A DNA stretch of 64,000 nucleotides from Megascapheus bottae (lineage: Eukaryota > Chordata > Mammalia > Rodentia > Geomyidae), in contig JANJXV010000014.1 of assembly GCA_024803745.1 (NCBI GenBank), positions 3,705,001-3,769,000 of the forward strand. Direction: 5' to 3'. Below the pieces are notes generated by a model. The model was not told the origin of the DNA, searched no databases, and saw only the letters and a program-made list of their open reading frames with translations. Both the position numbers and the translations under genes were made by a program. Positions 25,148-36,822 of this stretch are shown here, piece by piece. Position 1 is the stretch's first letter. Every line of letters begins with the position of its first letter.

Positions 25148-25425
25148 GCGGGCACGGAGGCTCATGCCCGTAATCCTAGGTACTCAGGAAGCTGAGATCT
25201 GAGGATCAAGGTTCAAAGCCAGCCCCAGCACAAAAGACCATAAGACTCTTATCCACAATTAACTTCTAGAAAACAAGAAATGGGGCTTGGCTCAAGGATA
25301 GGACCATAGCCTTGAGCTGAAGTGCTCAGGGACAGTGCCCAGGCCCAGGGATAGGATAGTAGACTTGAGCTGAAGAGCTCAGGGACAGTGCTCAGGCCAA
25401 GTTCAAGCCCCATGATCCACAAAAG
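25148..25425 (+). repeat. 7SL-Geo dimeric SINE with internal 53-bp duplication
   Basis: The copy is flanked by aaaaacgtagatga at 25134-25147 and aaaaatgtagatga at 25426-25439. The single difference is a C-to-T at a CpG, as expected from methylation decay. The left 7SL monomer and linker are normal. In the Geo half a unit of about 53 bases is repeated in tandem, 25296-25348 and 25349-25401, so the 'gagctgaag...ctcagggacagtg' block appears twice. Confidence 0.93.
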
Positions 25426-25644
25426 AAAAATGTAGATGACTTCTCAAATATAAGTTGTTTGCCACATATTTTCCTAAGAACTAAATAGGCTGAAGAGTTA
25501 AGGTTAAAGGTCACTGACATTCCATTAAAAGATATCTGGATAGATGGTTGTTCTGGAATAGAAAATTATAAACATATACTTAATGTTTACTTCCATATAC
25601 CAAAAAAGTTGTGTTCTATCAGTCTATTTTTCTGTTCCTTTCTT

Positions 25645-25802
25645 TTCTTTCTTTTTGGCTCAAGGCTACTGCTCTACCACAATTTTCTGGTGGTTAACTA
25701 GAGACAAGAATCTCACTGACTTCCATAACGAGGCTGGCTTTGAACCTCGATCCTCAGATCTCAGCCTCCTGAGTAGCTAGGATTACAGGTGTGAACCATC
25801 AA
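25645..25802 (-). repeat. 7SL-Geo dimeric SINE, internally deleted
   Basis: Only a short Geo remnant is left ('ggctcaaggctactgctcta') before the linker 'tggtggttaactagagac' and a full 7SL reverse complement ('tcctgagtagctaggattac'). ttcctttctt repeats at 25635-25644 and 25803-25812, giving a likely target duplication. Confidence 0.85.
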
Positions 25803-26164
25803 TTCCTTTCTTCACGGTTGTCTTCAGCCATGAACTGTTCCCCCAGTACTGTGGCCCTGTTTTGCATGTACACCTCTTTGATTATTCACTGCATTCGGAC
25901 TTATTTGCTGTTTCGGAACCACGAATGAACCTTTTCACTTGTTGGGTATTTTGGTCATTCTCCTCTATTTTCTAAAAAGATGTTTTCAAGGGACTTGTTC
26001 TTCATTATCCTCTAATTTCGCTGTCATTTCATTGGTTGAAGAAGGTGATTTTTTAAAGAGAAAATAGAATGTATTAAATAAGATTGGGATCGATCATTTT
26101 CTTATTTCCAAACCTGTTTTATTTGACTTCATTTTTTATCTAAGCTAGTTTTTCTTCCTGTTTA

Positions 26165-26870
26165 GTAGAGGTCTTTGCATCCTCTGTAAAAGCCCATCTA
26201 CTCATTTGATTTTGGTTACTACACCATCTCTGCTTCCTCTCCTTTATCCCTACACTTCATAGAGAGAATTCTTTTCTCTATCATTGAACTGTAGTTGTTT
26301 TTGTGAAGATCAGCATTGGCTTCCATATCTCTAAATCCAATATATAGTTCCAGGCCTCCTCTTGCTGGGCTTTCTTACTACATTTGTTACTGAGGATAAT
26401 TTTTTACATCTCTTAACTTGTCTGAACATAACCCCCCCTACCCTTTTCATCTCCCTACCTCTTTTGTTGAATTGCTGTCTTTGTACTCTCCTTTTCTCTT
26501 CTGATTTTACATATTACGTTCCTTTAGTGCCTACAGTTCAATTCTCTTTCCATTTTCTTCTCTGTCCTTATGTCTCTCATTGTGCCTCTGGCTTCAATTA
26601 CCGCTTGTATGCAGATGACTCACTAATGTACAAGCATACCTCAAACCCATATCTTCCTTTGACAACTCACAATTGATGTCTAAAAACTACCTTAAGCTCA
26701 TTATATCAACACTGGATTCATTAAATTTCCCCTTCTCCTTAGACAGAGTTCTTTTCAAGCTCCATGTGTTTGGATGAACCCTGCCCTTTCACCTTCACAA
26801 AGCTCACACTTGTTTTTCAGTCTGACATCTCTCCTAGCCTCTTCTGACGTTTTCCCCAATAAATCTATTC
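26165..26870 (+). mobile_element. L2 LINE fossil with reverse transcriptase remnant
   Basis: The region follows the L2 ORF2 in order. A 'tctctaaatccaatatatag' block is followed by a C/T-rich block and then a segment encoding L-YADD-S (YADD at 26608-26619), the catalytic signature of reverse transcriptase. Frameshifts and stops are frequent and the open part of 104 codons is chance survival. Confidence 0.7.
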
Positions 26871-26879
26871 CACATTTAA

Positions 26880-28250
26880 TTTCATCTTACTGTCTGTGTT
26901 TTGGACTAACTCAAAGCCAAACAGAAACCTTAATTGGAGGATAAAGTATCAAAGAACAAAACTAATAATGCAATGCATCTCATGGAACTCAGCTCCTTTT
27001 TTTGTACAGGCAAAAATATTCAGACTCAGAAGTCTTAATTGGGATGGAAATGAGCAAGACATCATCTTAACATTCATAGACATAACCTCTTACTCTGCCT
27101 TACCTGATTCACAGCTGGGAAAAAATAAACTGTTTCTCAGAACTACATAGTGGTTCTATTCCAAGCATATTTTAGACATTTTAAAAGGTTAATTTTGACA
27201 TGAACTTTAATGATGTGGAACATACACATCGAAAACTGTGCTAAGCATGCTCCTAGTTCAATGAATTTTATAAAGTATACATACCTATATATAACAAAAT
27301 TAAAAACACAGATAGCACTAGAAAACACCCCTTGGGCCACCCTCTGAACCTCGATGATTCTTTCATTTCTTAGAAAAATTTCCATCCTTACTTCTCACAC
27401 TACAAGCTCACTTTTAATTTGCCTTCACGGAGTAGCTGAAAGCCATTTGTTTTTTAAATAGTTTCACAGTGCCCTGAACAAGTAAACATGTGTATCTGTA
27501 GGCACCCATCATGAATCATTTTATTCATGTCCCAGTGCTGGAGTTTAGATCTGTTCCCTATCTGACCTGATAGTACTTAATAAAACCATTAGGATCTTTG
27601 CCAGAAGTTAAGCAGCTTTTTTCCCACCATGGGAAGGCCAATGAACAATTCTAAGGTTTATTATATGTTTCCTCATCTATACAATGTAGAGGATCATCTT
27701 GGAAACTAAGATTATCATCATTAATATGTATTATTATATTAATTATACATACAGCTAGATTTCAATACTTGTTTATGGGACTTATTCTTAATACACAAAT
27801 ATACACAAAATTTCACACCAAAATCTTTCCATGGTAATGTGCTGTTAGTGACTTCCTATTCAACCGTGGGGAAATGATTTAGCTTTTGAATCTTTGCATT
27901 CTCCTGTTTTCTAAGGAGGCAAGAGGGAAGAAACAATTAATGAGTTGTTTTTGAAAGTACTGAGCTGTACAGATGAAAAGATTAAAGATGCCTTTTAAAC
28001 AGACAAAAGAACTTTTTGTTTCAAAATACAGCAGTAAAAAGAGAAGTCACTATCCTCTTAAGAAATAGTCTTTTTGAAAGAGTAAATGTCATATTGACTT
28101 TTGAAATCCCAGTGATATTGGATTGAATTCTGATATGAAAAATCCTGTATCCTTTTTATAAAAAAAGACACTTAGAAGTAATATATTAAACAATAATTTA
28201 AAATTATTTTCTCTCAAGGTAATGAGATACTGAGGTTAACAGCCCCAAAT
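26880..28250. other. AT-rich sequence, possible old LINE pieces
   Basis: The stretch 27200-27350 may be an ancient L1 3' UTR piece, but I cannot place it. Otherwise nothing is recognised. Confidence 0.4.
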
Positions 28251-28254
28251 TCAA

Positions 28255-28255
<1 letters not shown>

Positions 28256-28292
<37 letters not shown>
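28256..28292. repeat. (TG)18 microsatellite
   Basis: Pure TG dinucleotides. Confidence 0.97.
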
Positions 28293-28294
<2 letters not shown>

Positions 28295-28362
28295 TTATAA
28301 ATGATAGGGGTTGAGAAGTACATGGTACAAAAGATGACTTTTAAAAAAATTTTTACAAACAT

Positions 28363-28456
28363 CTTTTTTTTTCTATGTATGTGTTACCAAGGAATCAAAC
28401 CCAGGTCTTTGTGAATGCTAGGCAAGCACTCTCACACTAGGCCAAACTCTTGGCCC
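28363..28456 (-). repeat. ID-like monomer (IDL) without Geo half
   Basis: Poly(T) is followed directly by the ID-like reverse complement ('gttaccaaggaatcaaaccc', 'ggcaagcactctcacactag'). The Geo monomer is missing, so this is either a free left monomer or a copy that lost its right half. Confidence 0.85.
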
Positions 28457-28465
28457 CATGTCATT

Positions 28466-28560
28466 TGTTTTAGGGCTCAGTTTCCTTGTCTGTAAAATGA
28501 TGTTATTAGGTGAACAATAATTTTGTGATTATATTAGGCAAATCCCTTTCAATGAAACAT
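28466..28560 (+). repeat. MIR SINE fragment
   Basis: Contains 'ctcagtttccttgtctgtaa' and 'aatgatgttatta', the conserved MIR core. Confidence 0.6.
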
Positions 28561-29135
28561 TTAAACACACATATGCTGACTATTGCTAGCCTAGATATTT
28601 TTTGAAAATGTAGAATCATAGTAAAAACATATACCACTAAAGGCTAAGTATGAGTATGCATATGTGGGATGCTAACACTGAAGAGAACGGAAAGAAGACA
28701 CTGAGTGACAAGAGAATGAGTACGTTTTTCAGTATTGAATCTTACATTTCTTGTTTCCAAAAATAGCTTGATCCAGAGAATCTTCCAATTAGGACAGGCA
28801 ATGTCACACAATGAAAAGAACAGATAGGCATATGGATTTTAATTGATGTTCTTTGTGATTAGTAATGTTATATTTGACATGTTATTTCCTCCTTGAGATA
28901 CCAAAAAAGATTATTTGGCATGAAATTGGGCCTTGAACCAATTTCACCATATGGATGTGTGTTTGGGATAAAGTAGCTTCATGAGAGTGATCATGCTGAG
29001 GCAATTAATTAATTAGTAAAGAGTTAAGGCTACATAATACATCCATTGCAAAATTCAGTACTTCTAATAAAAAGGTTATTTACTTAAACATAACTGTAGA
29101 TGGGTTGAAGTTTGGCTGATGTAGGTAGGACTTAG
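28561..29135. other. Unique sequence, nothing recognised
   Basis: No repeat or gene is supportable. Confidence 0.5.
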
Positions 29136-29147
29136 CTCTCTCTCTCT

Positions 29148-29202
<55 letters not shown>

Positions 29203-29239
29203 CACATACATACATATATATGTATATATACACACACAG
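29136..29239. repeat. Compound (CT)n(TA)n(CA)n microsatellite
   Basis: CT repeats with CCCTCCCT interruptions change to TA repeats, then to mixed TACA and CA units. Confidence 0.95.
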
Positions 29240-29990
29240 ATTCTCTACTTAATTCCATTTGACCAAAGTCAATCCCAATGTTAAGTATGCTTTATTTATC
29301 TTAATATCATGGCAAAGGCATGTAGCATTGCTATAGAGCAGTAAAGAAAAGAATCTTGACCAAAAAATTCAAAGTATGACCATTTGACATATATGTATGA
29401 GTATGTAGATGGAGCAAGAAAAGCAAGCCAGCCTTTTGAGAGGATCTCATTTTTTTAACTGTATGCCATTCACTAACTTCTATATATTGCAATTCTATTC
29501 TCACTGCTAAAGTAATTTCTTGTCCTAGATATTGATAGCTCTAATGAATTTCTACAGGTAAATTGTTCTTATTGTGATCATTAATGAACTCCAGGATACT
29601 AAATCCCACAATCAATCCATTTTCAATTCTTATTTGATCTAACAATGACATGTGAGCCTTTGGATGCTTGCTCTGTCCTTTACAGCTAGTGACCTGGAAC
29701 CATCCAGCTTCAAAGAAATGTGCAAAGAAAGGGACCCACTGATATTAATGTAGCATAAATTGCTTTTGCACCAAGTTCTACAGATTTTGTATACATGCTT
29801 TCTTTTCTGAATTTCATAATTCTGGGTATGGTTCCCTGTGTCTCCTCCATGTATCATATACAGCACCATCAAAACGCAAAAAATGTCTGAAAGTACATGA
29901 GGATAAATAGTCCTCAAGGAATATAGAAGGAGGGAAATACACATAGTGGATACATATGGCTACCTAAATAAAAAGCACTATGGTAAGGGC
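29240..29990. other. Unique sequence, nothing recognised
   Basis: No repeat family is supportable. A 101-codon minus frame (29639-29944) has no known domain. Confidence 0.5.
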
Positions 29991-29994
29991 ACTC

Positions 29995-30190
29995 ACTTAT
30001 GAACTTATCACCTGGACAAGCACCTCAACTCATTTCTGTTTCAGTTACCTCATCTGCAAAGACAGAAAGTGTTAATAATAGCACTTACCTCATAAGATTG
30101 TTTTGAAGACAAAATTAATATACATGAGGCACTGAGAATAGTACTTGGCACATGGCAAATACAGTCAGTGATAGCTATTACTATTTCATG
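29995..30190 (+). repeat. MIR SINE
   Basis: The order 'gtttcagttacctcatctgc', 'taatagcacttacctcataa', 'gcactgagaatagtacttgg', 'cacatggcaaatac' covers most of MIR. Confidence 0.75.
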
Positions 30191-31585
30191 AATTGAACAA
30201 TTAAATTCTAAATAATAGAAAACTGAAAATAAAAGGGGTAGTGAATTTATGAAATTTTAAATCATCTCCCATATAAACCCAAACCTAATGAGGAAGGTTC
30301 TCATTTTAATATGTTTTATCACCAGGATTATGGAAACACATATAAAATGGAACAGAATGTGTGCCTTCCCTGCACATGTGGTACTTCACCTAGAGGTAAA
30401 ACTTGGTTTCAAAAAGCTGAATGAGAGCAAGAGAATAGAGTCAGGAGACAGGGTTCACAAAGGATGCATTTGGGAATTTGTATACCACATTGCTTCCTTG
30501 AAACAATTCACGTTTAGTGTAAAAGGAATTGGAATGAGATTCTTGACACTGCTGGTGTGGTTCTGGGCTGGTAGATTTGCTAAGTTGCTAGTAGGAAGAT
30601 ATCCTGCTGCCCTCCCTGCTGTGTATTACCAGCAAGGAGGGACAGCCAAGGTGAATGGGGGCAACACTTTTTCAATTATATAGTGCATGTATTTCATTTT
30701 GGCCATTGCCCAGGACAAACATGATAGTGAGTGGTACTTAGTGCAACCTAGTGGGACTGAAGCAGGATCTGGGACTGGTGGTGATGAAGAAGAGAGCCTA
30801 GAGACATAAGGGTAAGGGTAGGGAGAAAAGGGTACATTGGGAAACTTCCAGAAGACTATTTAGGTGAAATGGCATAGTAGGTTAATTATCCAATTGAAAG
30901 CCTTTAGCTTTTAGCTACTATAAGAGGAGAAATTACTACCCTTAATACAACTCAATTTACTCTTAAGGCACACAATGATAAAATAAGAATTGTGAGAAAT
31001 TATTCTGGCTTTTCAGACTGCAATTGTTTTGGAGGGAGAGAGGGCAGAGCTTTTAGAGGAGAGGTGAGTTAGTTGATGGCACTTAGCTAACTTTTTCTTT
31101 GAGGAAGAGTGTACATGAATTGACTGTTCACATGGTCATATGACTCTGACTCTTCATAAATGTTCCTTGGCAGGGGAGGGGGGAGCCAAATTGAAGTTTT
31201 CTGTGTGCTAAGCTAAATAAAACACCAGCCCCAAATCCCAGCCACACTTTTGCAAAGGCATAACTTCTGAACAAGACTATAAACAAAGTTCATTGTGTTT
31301 TCTGTTCCTATCTCTTTCTCCCTCACACTTTATCACCTTGGAGCTACTTCTTTTCCTTGTCCTTGGATGAATTCTTCATTCTTTATTATTTTTCTAGTAT
31401 TTCTTGCCTTCTTGTCATAAAAAATCCTTTGATAGCCTAGATAGGTGGGGAAATGGACTAGGGAGATGAGCAGGGCTGAAATGAGAACCTTCTCTCTGCT
31501 GTCAGCATAGGCACAGAGGTTGAAGGGTAAGCTTTCTAGTTCATATTGCTTAGATAGGGACTTTCTGTCATGCTGAAATAAAGGT
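30191..31585. other. Unique sequence, nothing recognised
   Basis: It includes a 131-codon plus-strand frame at 30288-30683 with no recognisable domain, which I regard as chance. No repeat is called. Confidence 0.45.
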
Positions 31586-31589
31586 CTTT

Positions 31590-31745
31590 CCTGGCCTGTG
31601 GTAAATCCAGACCTGTTATTAGTTGAGTGACTTGGGATAAGTTATTTAACTTCTTGGAGCTTCATTTCTTCCAATATGTAATACAAGAAGTTAGTTGAGC
31701 TGTCTTGTAATAACATTCATGATTCTGAAGTTATGTGGACATTCT
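31590..31745 (+). repeat. MIR SINE
   Basis: 'gagtgacttgggataagtta', 'aacttcttggagcttcattt' and 'cttccaatatgtaata' follow the MIR core. Confidence 0.7.
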
Positions 31746-32455
31746 GAAAATCTACACAGGGCAAAGATGATCCGTACTGGTGGAGATGAAGAAGAGGTCA
31801 AAAAATCTTGGGTGTTAGCTGGGTGTAAAGGGAAATCAAAAGTATGGACAATTTGAAGGGTTCTATCTCTGGTGATATCCTTAACTGGGAGAGGAAATAA
31901 CTACAGAATTTTTAGGTAAGGATGCTCAGAAGATAACTTGGTGCATAAGTGAAGAGACGTTAGCATGCATTTGTGAAGTTATATGTGAGGTAATGAAAAT
32001 TTACCTCTTTCTTTTCTGATGGAAGAGAGGTATGTTAAAATAAATAAGAACATAGTAAAATACATAAACTAAAGCCATGAAAATTACATGAAAAATAACA
32101 GGCTTCTGTGAAAATAGTGAGTGGGCTCTGTTAATTAGACTGACATATTGAAGGGCTCTCTGAGATTTATGTTGTGACCATGACTGGATTTAGTAGGCTA
32201 AGTGGATTTTCTCCCTAGCCTATAACTTCTTTTCATTAGATTAGACACTTTTTGTTCAGTGTCTGGCACATAGTAATCTCTCAATCTGTTTTTGTTGAGT
32301 CACAAAGTAAAAGAATAAAAGGAATGGGTGGATTGAGATTGCCCCTGGAGAGTATATAAAAGAGTACCAAAAATGAATCTTAACAGTAAGAAAAGGAAAA
32401 TTTCTAGAAGATAACAAATATTAGGAGTAGCAATATGAATGACAGTAGATGGGTT
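31746..32455. other. Unique sequence with an L2/MIR tail
   Basis: A short tail-like piece at 32240-32310 ('cagtgtctggcacatagtaa') looks like MIR or L2. The rest is not recognised. Confidence 0.45.
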
Positions 32456-32459
32456 GTAT

Positions 32460-32745
32460 AATGTTGTCCCTTGGTTATCTCATATTGTTACAGTATCTCA
32501 CTTTGTTATCTGATATATCAGATACATTGGTATTTGGTTATTTGAAATTGGATAGGGAAGGGGGGAAACAAGATGAGGGGTGGGGGTGGGGAGAGGGAAA
32601 TGGGGACCAAGACATATGAAAGGGTATCAATGTATGTGAATTAATGCACCTTCTATCTGGCAAATATCATGTAACCCTTGTATTAATTACAATAAAAATA
32701 TATCTAAAAAACAAAAACAACAACAAAAAACAAACAAACAAAAAA
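32460..32745 (+). mobile_element. Severely 5'-truncated L1 3' UTR (younger subfamily)
   Basis: It matches the UTR of the L1 at 5.5-5.76 kb in order and wording: 'gttatctcatattgttacag', a G-rich purine tract at 32553-32607, 'gtaacccttgtattaattac' and an AATAAA signal, then an (AAC)n-rich tail. No ORF2 sequence is present. Flanking duplications are not clear. Confidence 0.85.
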
Positions 32746-33200
32746 GAATATATATGGCTGTAAGTGATAGAAAACTTGGTTATGCTAGCTTAAACAAATA
32801 TGAGTTCTTTGCATATTTATTTCTTCCCCCCCAAATCAAGACATTTGAATGCAGGTAGTTAGTAGGTCTACTTAAATAGATCATCAATACAAACATCAAC
32901 TCCCAATTTTACTATTCCTTGGACCTTTATTTATGGTTGCAGATCAGCAGCTATAGCTCTAGTTATCACATTAAAATTTAGCAAACTGAATTAAGAAGAG
33001 AAAGGAATGCTACCTATAAATTGCAAGGACGAATGGACTTTGTCTTTTAGCCAGAATAATGCCATGTTGCTGGAAGGTGAGGAAGCAGAATAATGTCTTC
33101 AAAATTAAGAGAGAGGAAAGTTCGAAGGAGGCAAATTGGCAAGAAAATCAAACGTTGCAGAGGTTGAGAAAGATAAGCTCTGAAAGGAAGCTATGGATTT
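32746..33200. other. Unique sequence, nothing recognised
   Basis: No repeat or gene is supportable. Confidence 0.5.
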
Positions 33201-33204
33201 GACA

Positions 33205-33300
33205 TTTAGAAGGGCAGAGACCTTGTCTATTATGCTCTCTGTTGTATTCTAGGCACCTTCTCCACACCAGGGACAGAGCAGGCAATTAATCACTGACTAG
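33205..33300 (+). repeat. L2 3' end
   Basis: 'agggcagagaccttgtctat', 'ctgttgtattctaggcacc' and 'gcaggcaattaatcact' follow the L2 terminal region. Confidence 0.6.
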
Positions 33301-33775
33301 GGAAATTAATCTGGCTGCAGTGTATTAGATGTATTGCATGCATAAAGGTCTGTATTGATCATCCAGTATAAATTAAATTCTAATTTTCTCTAAGTAAATA
33401 CTTTCTGGAAAGAGTGAGCATCTAGAGAGTTATCCTTCATATGTACATCACAAACCATTTAAGAGGAATAGACTAGAACTTATAAAATATTTCCCTGAAA
33501 CTCAATGAAGCAAGGAACAGGAACAACTTGGGAGAATTTGCTAATCTTTATCATTTTAGTAGCTGTTGTTGGTAGATATAGGTAGATTGTAGGCTTAAGA
33601 AAAACTCTATATGATATTACAGGTATCTAGGCACATATTTTCTTTTGGGGGGGAAAGATTCCAAGAGATTTCCCATGTTATAGGACAACAGAAAGATTCC
33701 ACAACAGATTTCCATGTTAGTAATTATGTTCAATTAATATCTCATATGTTCATGTCCCTTTCACTTAACAAAATA
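33301..33775. other. Unique sequence, nothing recognised
   Basis: No repeat or gene is supportable. Confidence 0.5.
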
Positions 33776-33779
33776 CACT

Positions 33780-33970
33780 TACCTACAGCCTATTTCATTT
33801 TATTCTTCTCAAGACACGGGAGGTAAATAGAGCAAATAATGTCATTAATGCCTCCATTTTATCATTAGAAAAATAGTCATGAGATCCTAAGTAATATACT
33901 TATCACACATGTAGTAAGAAATCTGATCCAGGGCTTGAACATACATTTCAATTCCAGATTCAATATTCTT
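33780..33970 (-). repeat. MIR SINE
   Basis: On the plus strand the order is 'ctccattttatcattagaaa', 'gtaatatacttatcacacat', 'tgatccagggcttgaacata'. That is the reverse complement of MIR. Confidence 0.6.
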
Positions 33971-34187
33971 CAGCAAACAAAGTTTGCTTTCAAATACATA
34001 AAATTAGGTACTATGTACTAGAGAAAAATTGCCATGTGAAACTTCACAACTAACTACTTCTAGGATGTGTGGGAACACATGTTTTATATCAGCAAATATA
34101 TAGATCTCTTTGGCTCTCCTCTATTTGCAAAGATTCCTAAGGAAGAATGAAAGGGAATAAACTTATCTGTATTGATTTTTGTTGTTG

Positions 34188-34635
34188 TTCTTTTCGTTGG
34201 TGGTTAGGCTTGAACTCAGGGCCTGGGTGCTCTCTCTGAGTGCTTTTGCTCAAGGCTAGCATTCTATCACTTTGAGCCACAGTGCTACTTTCAGTTTTCT
34301 GGCAGTTAGTTGGAGATAAAAGTCTCAGGGCGGGCTGGGAGTTTGGCCTAGTGGTAGAGTGCTTGCCTAGCATGCATGAAGACCCGGTTTCGATTCCTCG
34401 GTACCACATACATAGAAAAAAAAAGCTGGAATGGTGCTGAGGCTCAAGTGGTAGAGCTCTAGTCCTGAGGAAAAAAGCCCAAGGACAGTGTTCAGGCCCT
34501 GAGCTCAAGTGCAGGACTGACAAAAAAAAAAAAGTCTCAGGAACTTTCCTGCCTGGGCTGGCTTTCAACCGTGATCCTCAGGTCTCAGCCTCCTGAGTAG
34601 CTAGGATTACAAGCATGAGCCACTGGTGCTTGGCT
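34188..34635 (-). repeat. 7SL-Geo dimeric SINE, split by a younger SINE
   Basis: The minus-strand host element lies at 34188-34317 (Geo half and linker) and 34542-34635 (7SL half with 'tcctgagtagctaggattac'). An IDL-Geo copy was inserted in the opposite orientation inside it. A 143-codon frame through the region is an artefact. Confidence 0.92.
34330..34529 (+). repeat. IDL-Geo dimeric SINE, nested
   Basis: A near-complete copy flanked by a perfect duplication aaaagtctcagg at 34318-34329 and 34530-34541, both belonging to the older host SINE. The ID-like half keeps an excellent tRNA-like A box ('tggcctagtggtagagtgct') and B box ('ggtttcgattcctc'). Confidence 0.96.
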
Positions 34636-35105
34636 CAGAATCTTATTTTCTAAGGAAAAAGATGAAGAGAAATTCCTCAATATTCTACAAAAAAATACTT
34701 AGGTTGTAACTTACTGTGCCTTTGCTTTGACAAAGTCTACGTTTGTGAGCCCTGAGGCTAGGGATCATTCTGAGAGATAAATGAGAACTGCTGATCCAGG
34801 TGAGCAGTGGAGCCACGGGACTCACTTGTCACTAGGTGACTTGGGGAAATATGACTGTGTGTGCTCCTGAAGCCCTACTGGTGGACATGCACAATAAATC
34901 AAAACTACTCACATCCTGTGGAGAAGAATAGTTATGTTTACACCCTATAGTCTTACATTGGCCCTCCCTGGTGCACTGCCTAGAAGTGGTAGACTTAAGA
35001 ACTTTGTTAACCATCTATCTGAAACAGCCTTGGAATCCATCTATTAATGGTTTGAAGGGTTCTCCATGGTTCAGGGTTCAGTATATTTTTTTCCATTCTC
35101 TAAAA
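34636..35105. other. Unique sequence, nothing recognised
   Basis: No repeat or gene is supportable. Confidence 0.5.
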
Positions 35106-35109
35106 CATT

Positions 35110-35250
35110 CTTAATGTGCTTTTGTAGGCCAGATGCTGGCTGACAGGATACAAAGATGAACTGGGCACTGTCATTCTAAGTAAGAAGCTCATACTCTAGT
35201 GACACTGATAAGACATATAAACCAAGACAGGAAAACACAATACTATATGA
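35110..35250 (+). repeat. Ancient LINE/MIR-type fragment
   Basis: 'ggccagatgctggctgacag', 'gatacaaagatgaactgggc' and 'aagaagctcatactctagtg' belong to a very common old mammalian repeat tail. I cannot give the family with certainty. Confidence 0.5.
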
Positions 35251-35985
35251 GATTAGTAAGTAGTAGTATTTAATACATAAATAGGAGAAGAGGAAGAAAC
35301 TATCATGACAGACATATATTCTGTATTATTTATTTCTTTTATTTGCAGAATTCTTGTTATGAACACCAATTATTGAATGTTGAATATTTAGCTTAAATGA
35401 TCTAGTCATAAAAAGCACAAATTTAAGCACATTCAAATCTAAGCACAATTCCCAAATTTTATCAATTGGCAAAGCCCATCCCTATAGAAATAGTCTGGTT
35501 ACTTATATTTGAGACCTTTTGTACAACCTTTTCACACTAAAATTTCCAACTAATATACCCAGCTTGAAATATTCAAAATTAAAGAAAGAAATGTGTTAAA
35601 AGGAGGCCCTACCAGGACAGCATCAAGTAGCTTAGGGAATTTGGTGCTCCAAGCTCCCCAAATAAAGATGCAATACAAGAAAAGCAATGGACTTGACATT
35701 AATGTGCAGCTGCAGGACAAAAGTTGGCATTTTTACCAGCCAGCCAGAGTATTTATCCCCAGGGTCTTTTTAGATAGAAATTATGAAGCCTCAAAATGTC
35801 CTGAAATGATGAAAAATAAGATGTAGGAGGAAAATCTATGAAAATTTCAATATGTTTTCTACCCAATGTTCTCAAAAATATTTGTTAAAATGAGTGAAAA
35901 TAAGAATGAGAAATGATTCAGACTGAGTTAGCTATTGTACTCTTTTGTATCTCTCAGATTTATTTACATTGTTTTAATCATTTAA
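35251..35985. other. Unique sequence, nothing recognised
   Basis: No repeat or gene is supportable. Confidence 0.5.
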
Positions 35986-35991
35986 AAAATT

Positions 35992-36075
35992 TATTTCTGG
36001 TGGTATTAAAGTTTGATTCCAGGGTTCTGTGTTTGCTAGGATGTACTTTACCACATAAGTCAAACCTCCAGCAAA
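35992..36075 (-). repeat. ID-like SINE fragment
   Basis: 'ttaaagtttgattccagggt' and 'gtttgctaggatgtacttta' are a decayed ID reverse complement. Confidence 0.5.
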
Positions 36076-36539
36076 GAGTGTTTTGTTCTTTTCCTTTTCC
36101 TTTTATTGGGAAGACTCAATGCTTGTTGATGCTTGTCAGCTTATCACTATTGCTAAAAACTCCCCAGTACCAAGGACTCAATATTCAATGTGCAACATAA
36201 AAGTATTTAGGATACATAAAAGAATATATGTATATCCTTACATCACCTGATATATAGTCATAATAAGGTAGTTTAAAAATCTCCTTTCAAAAGGAGAGAT
36301 TTTTCAAAAGTTTGAGATAACTTAGTAGCAAAAATTGAAGTCCTAGCAAAATTCCTTTCTATCCTATAAGTAAAATTGTGCAACTTATGTCTACATGGAA
36401 AGCTTAAATTTAGATTCATAGAATTACCAAGTTGAAATAGTACATACATTATTGAATACAACTCCAAGCAGTCTTTTTTTAACCTTGTTTATGTTTTTTT
36501 CATCTTCTTTATTTGTTTTTGTTGTTGTTGTTTGTTTTT

Positions 36540-36735
36540 CGTTTTCAGTGTCAGGGTCTCATGCCTGAAATCAGGGTCTCATGGTTGCTAAGCTAGTGTA
36601 TTGTGGGGAGCCATACTTCATGTTCATTATTTACCCATTCATTCTTTTATTTAGTAGCTATCTTGTGGCTCATGCACATTCAACTTACTTTTAGGCTTTC
36701 CAATGTTGCCAAGATTACAGGTGCTCTCCACTATT
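36540..36735 (-). repeat. Decayed B1-dID-type SINE
   Basis: A (GTT)n stretch precedes an ID-like remnant ('gttgctaagctagtgtat') and a B1-like remnant ('ccaatgttgccaagattaca'). The fit is loose. Confidence 0.35.
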
Positions 36736-36822
36736 TACAGGTATTTTCATCATCTTGTTTAGCCCCCATCTTTTGAATCTTTCCTTTCTTTAAACACGCC
36801 TCCGTAAAAGATTGGTCATATA

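Noticed and set aside
29740..29785. Sequence resembling a mariner-type (MADE1-like) end
   Set aside because: Only about 20 bases match, no inverted partner was found, and that family is primate-specific.
30288..30683. 131-codon plus-strand open frame
   Set aside because: No recognisable domain, no splice context and no promoter. A frame of this length is expected about once by chance in 64 kb of both strands.
34137..34568. 143-codon minus-strand open frame
   Set aside because: It runs through two nested SINEs and their A/T tails and is fully explained by repeat sequence.
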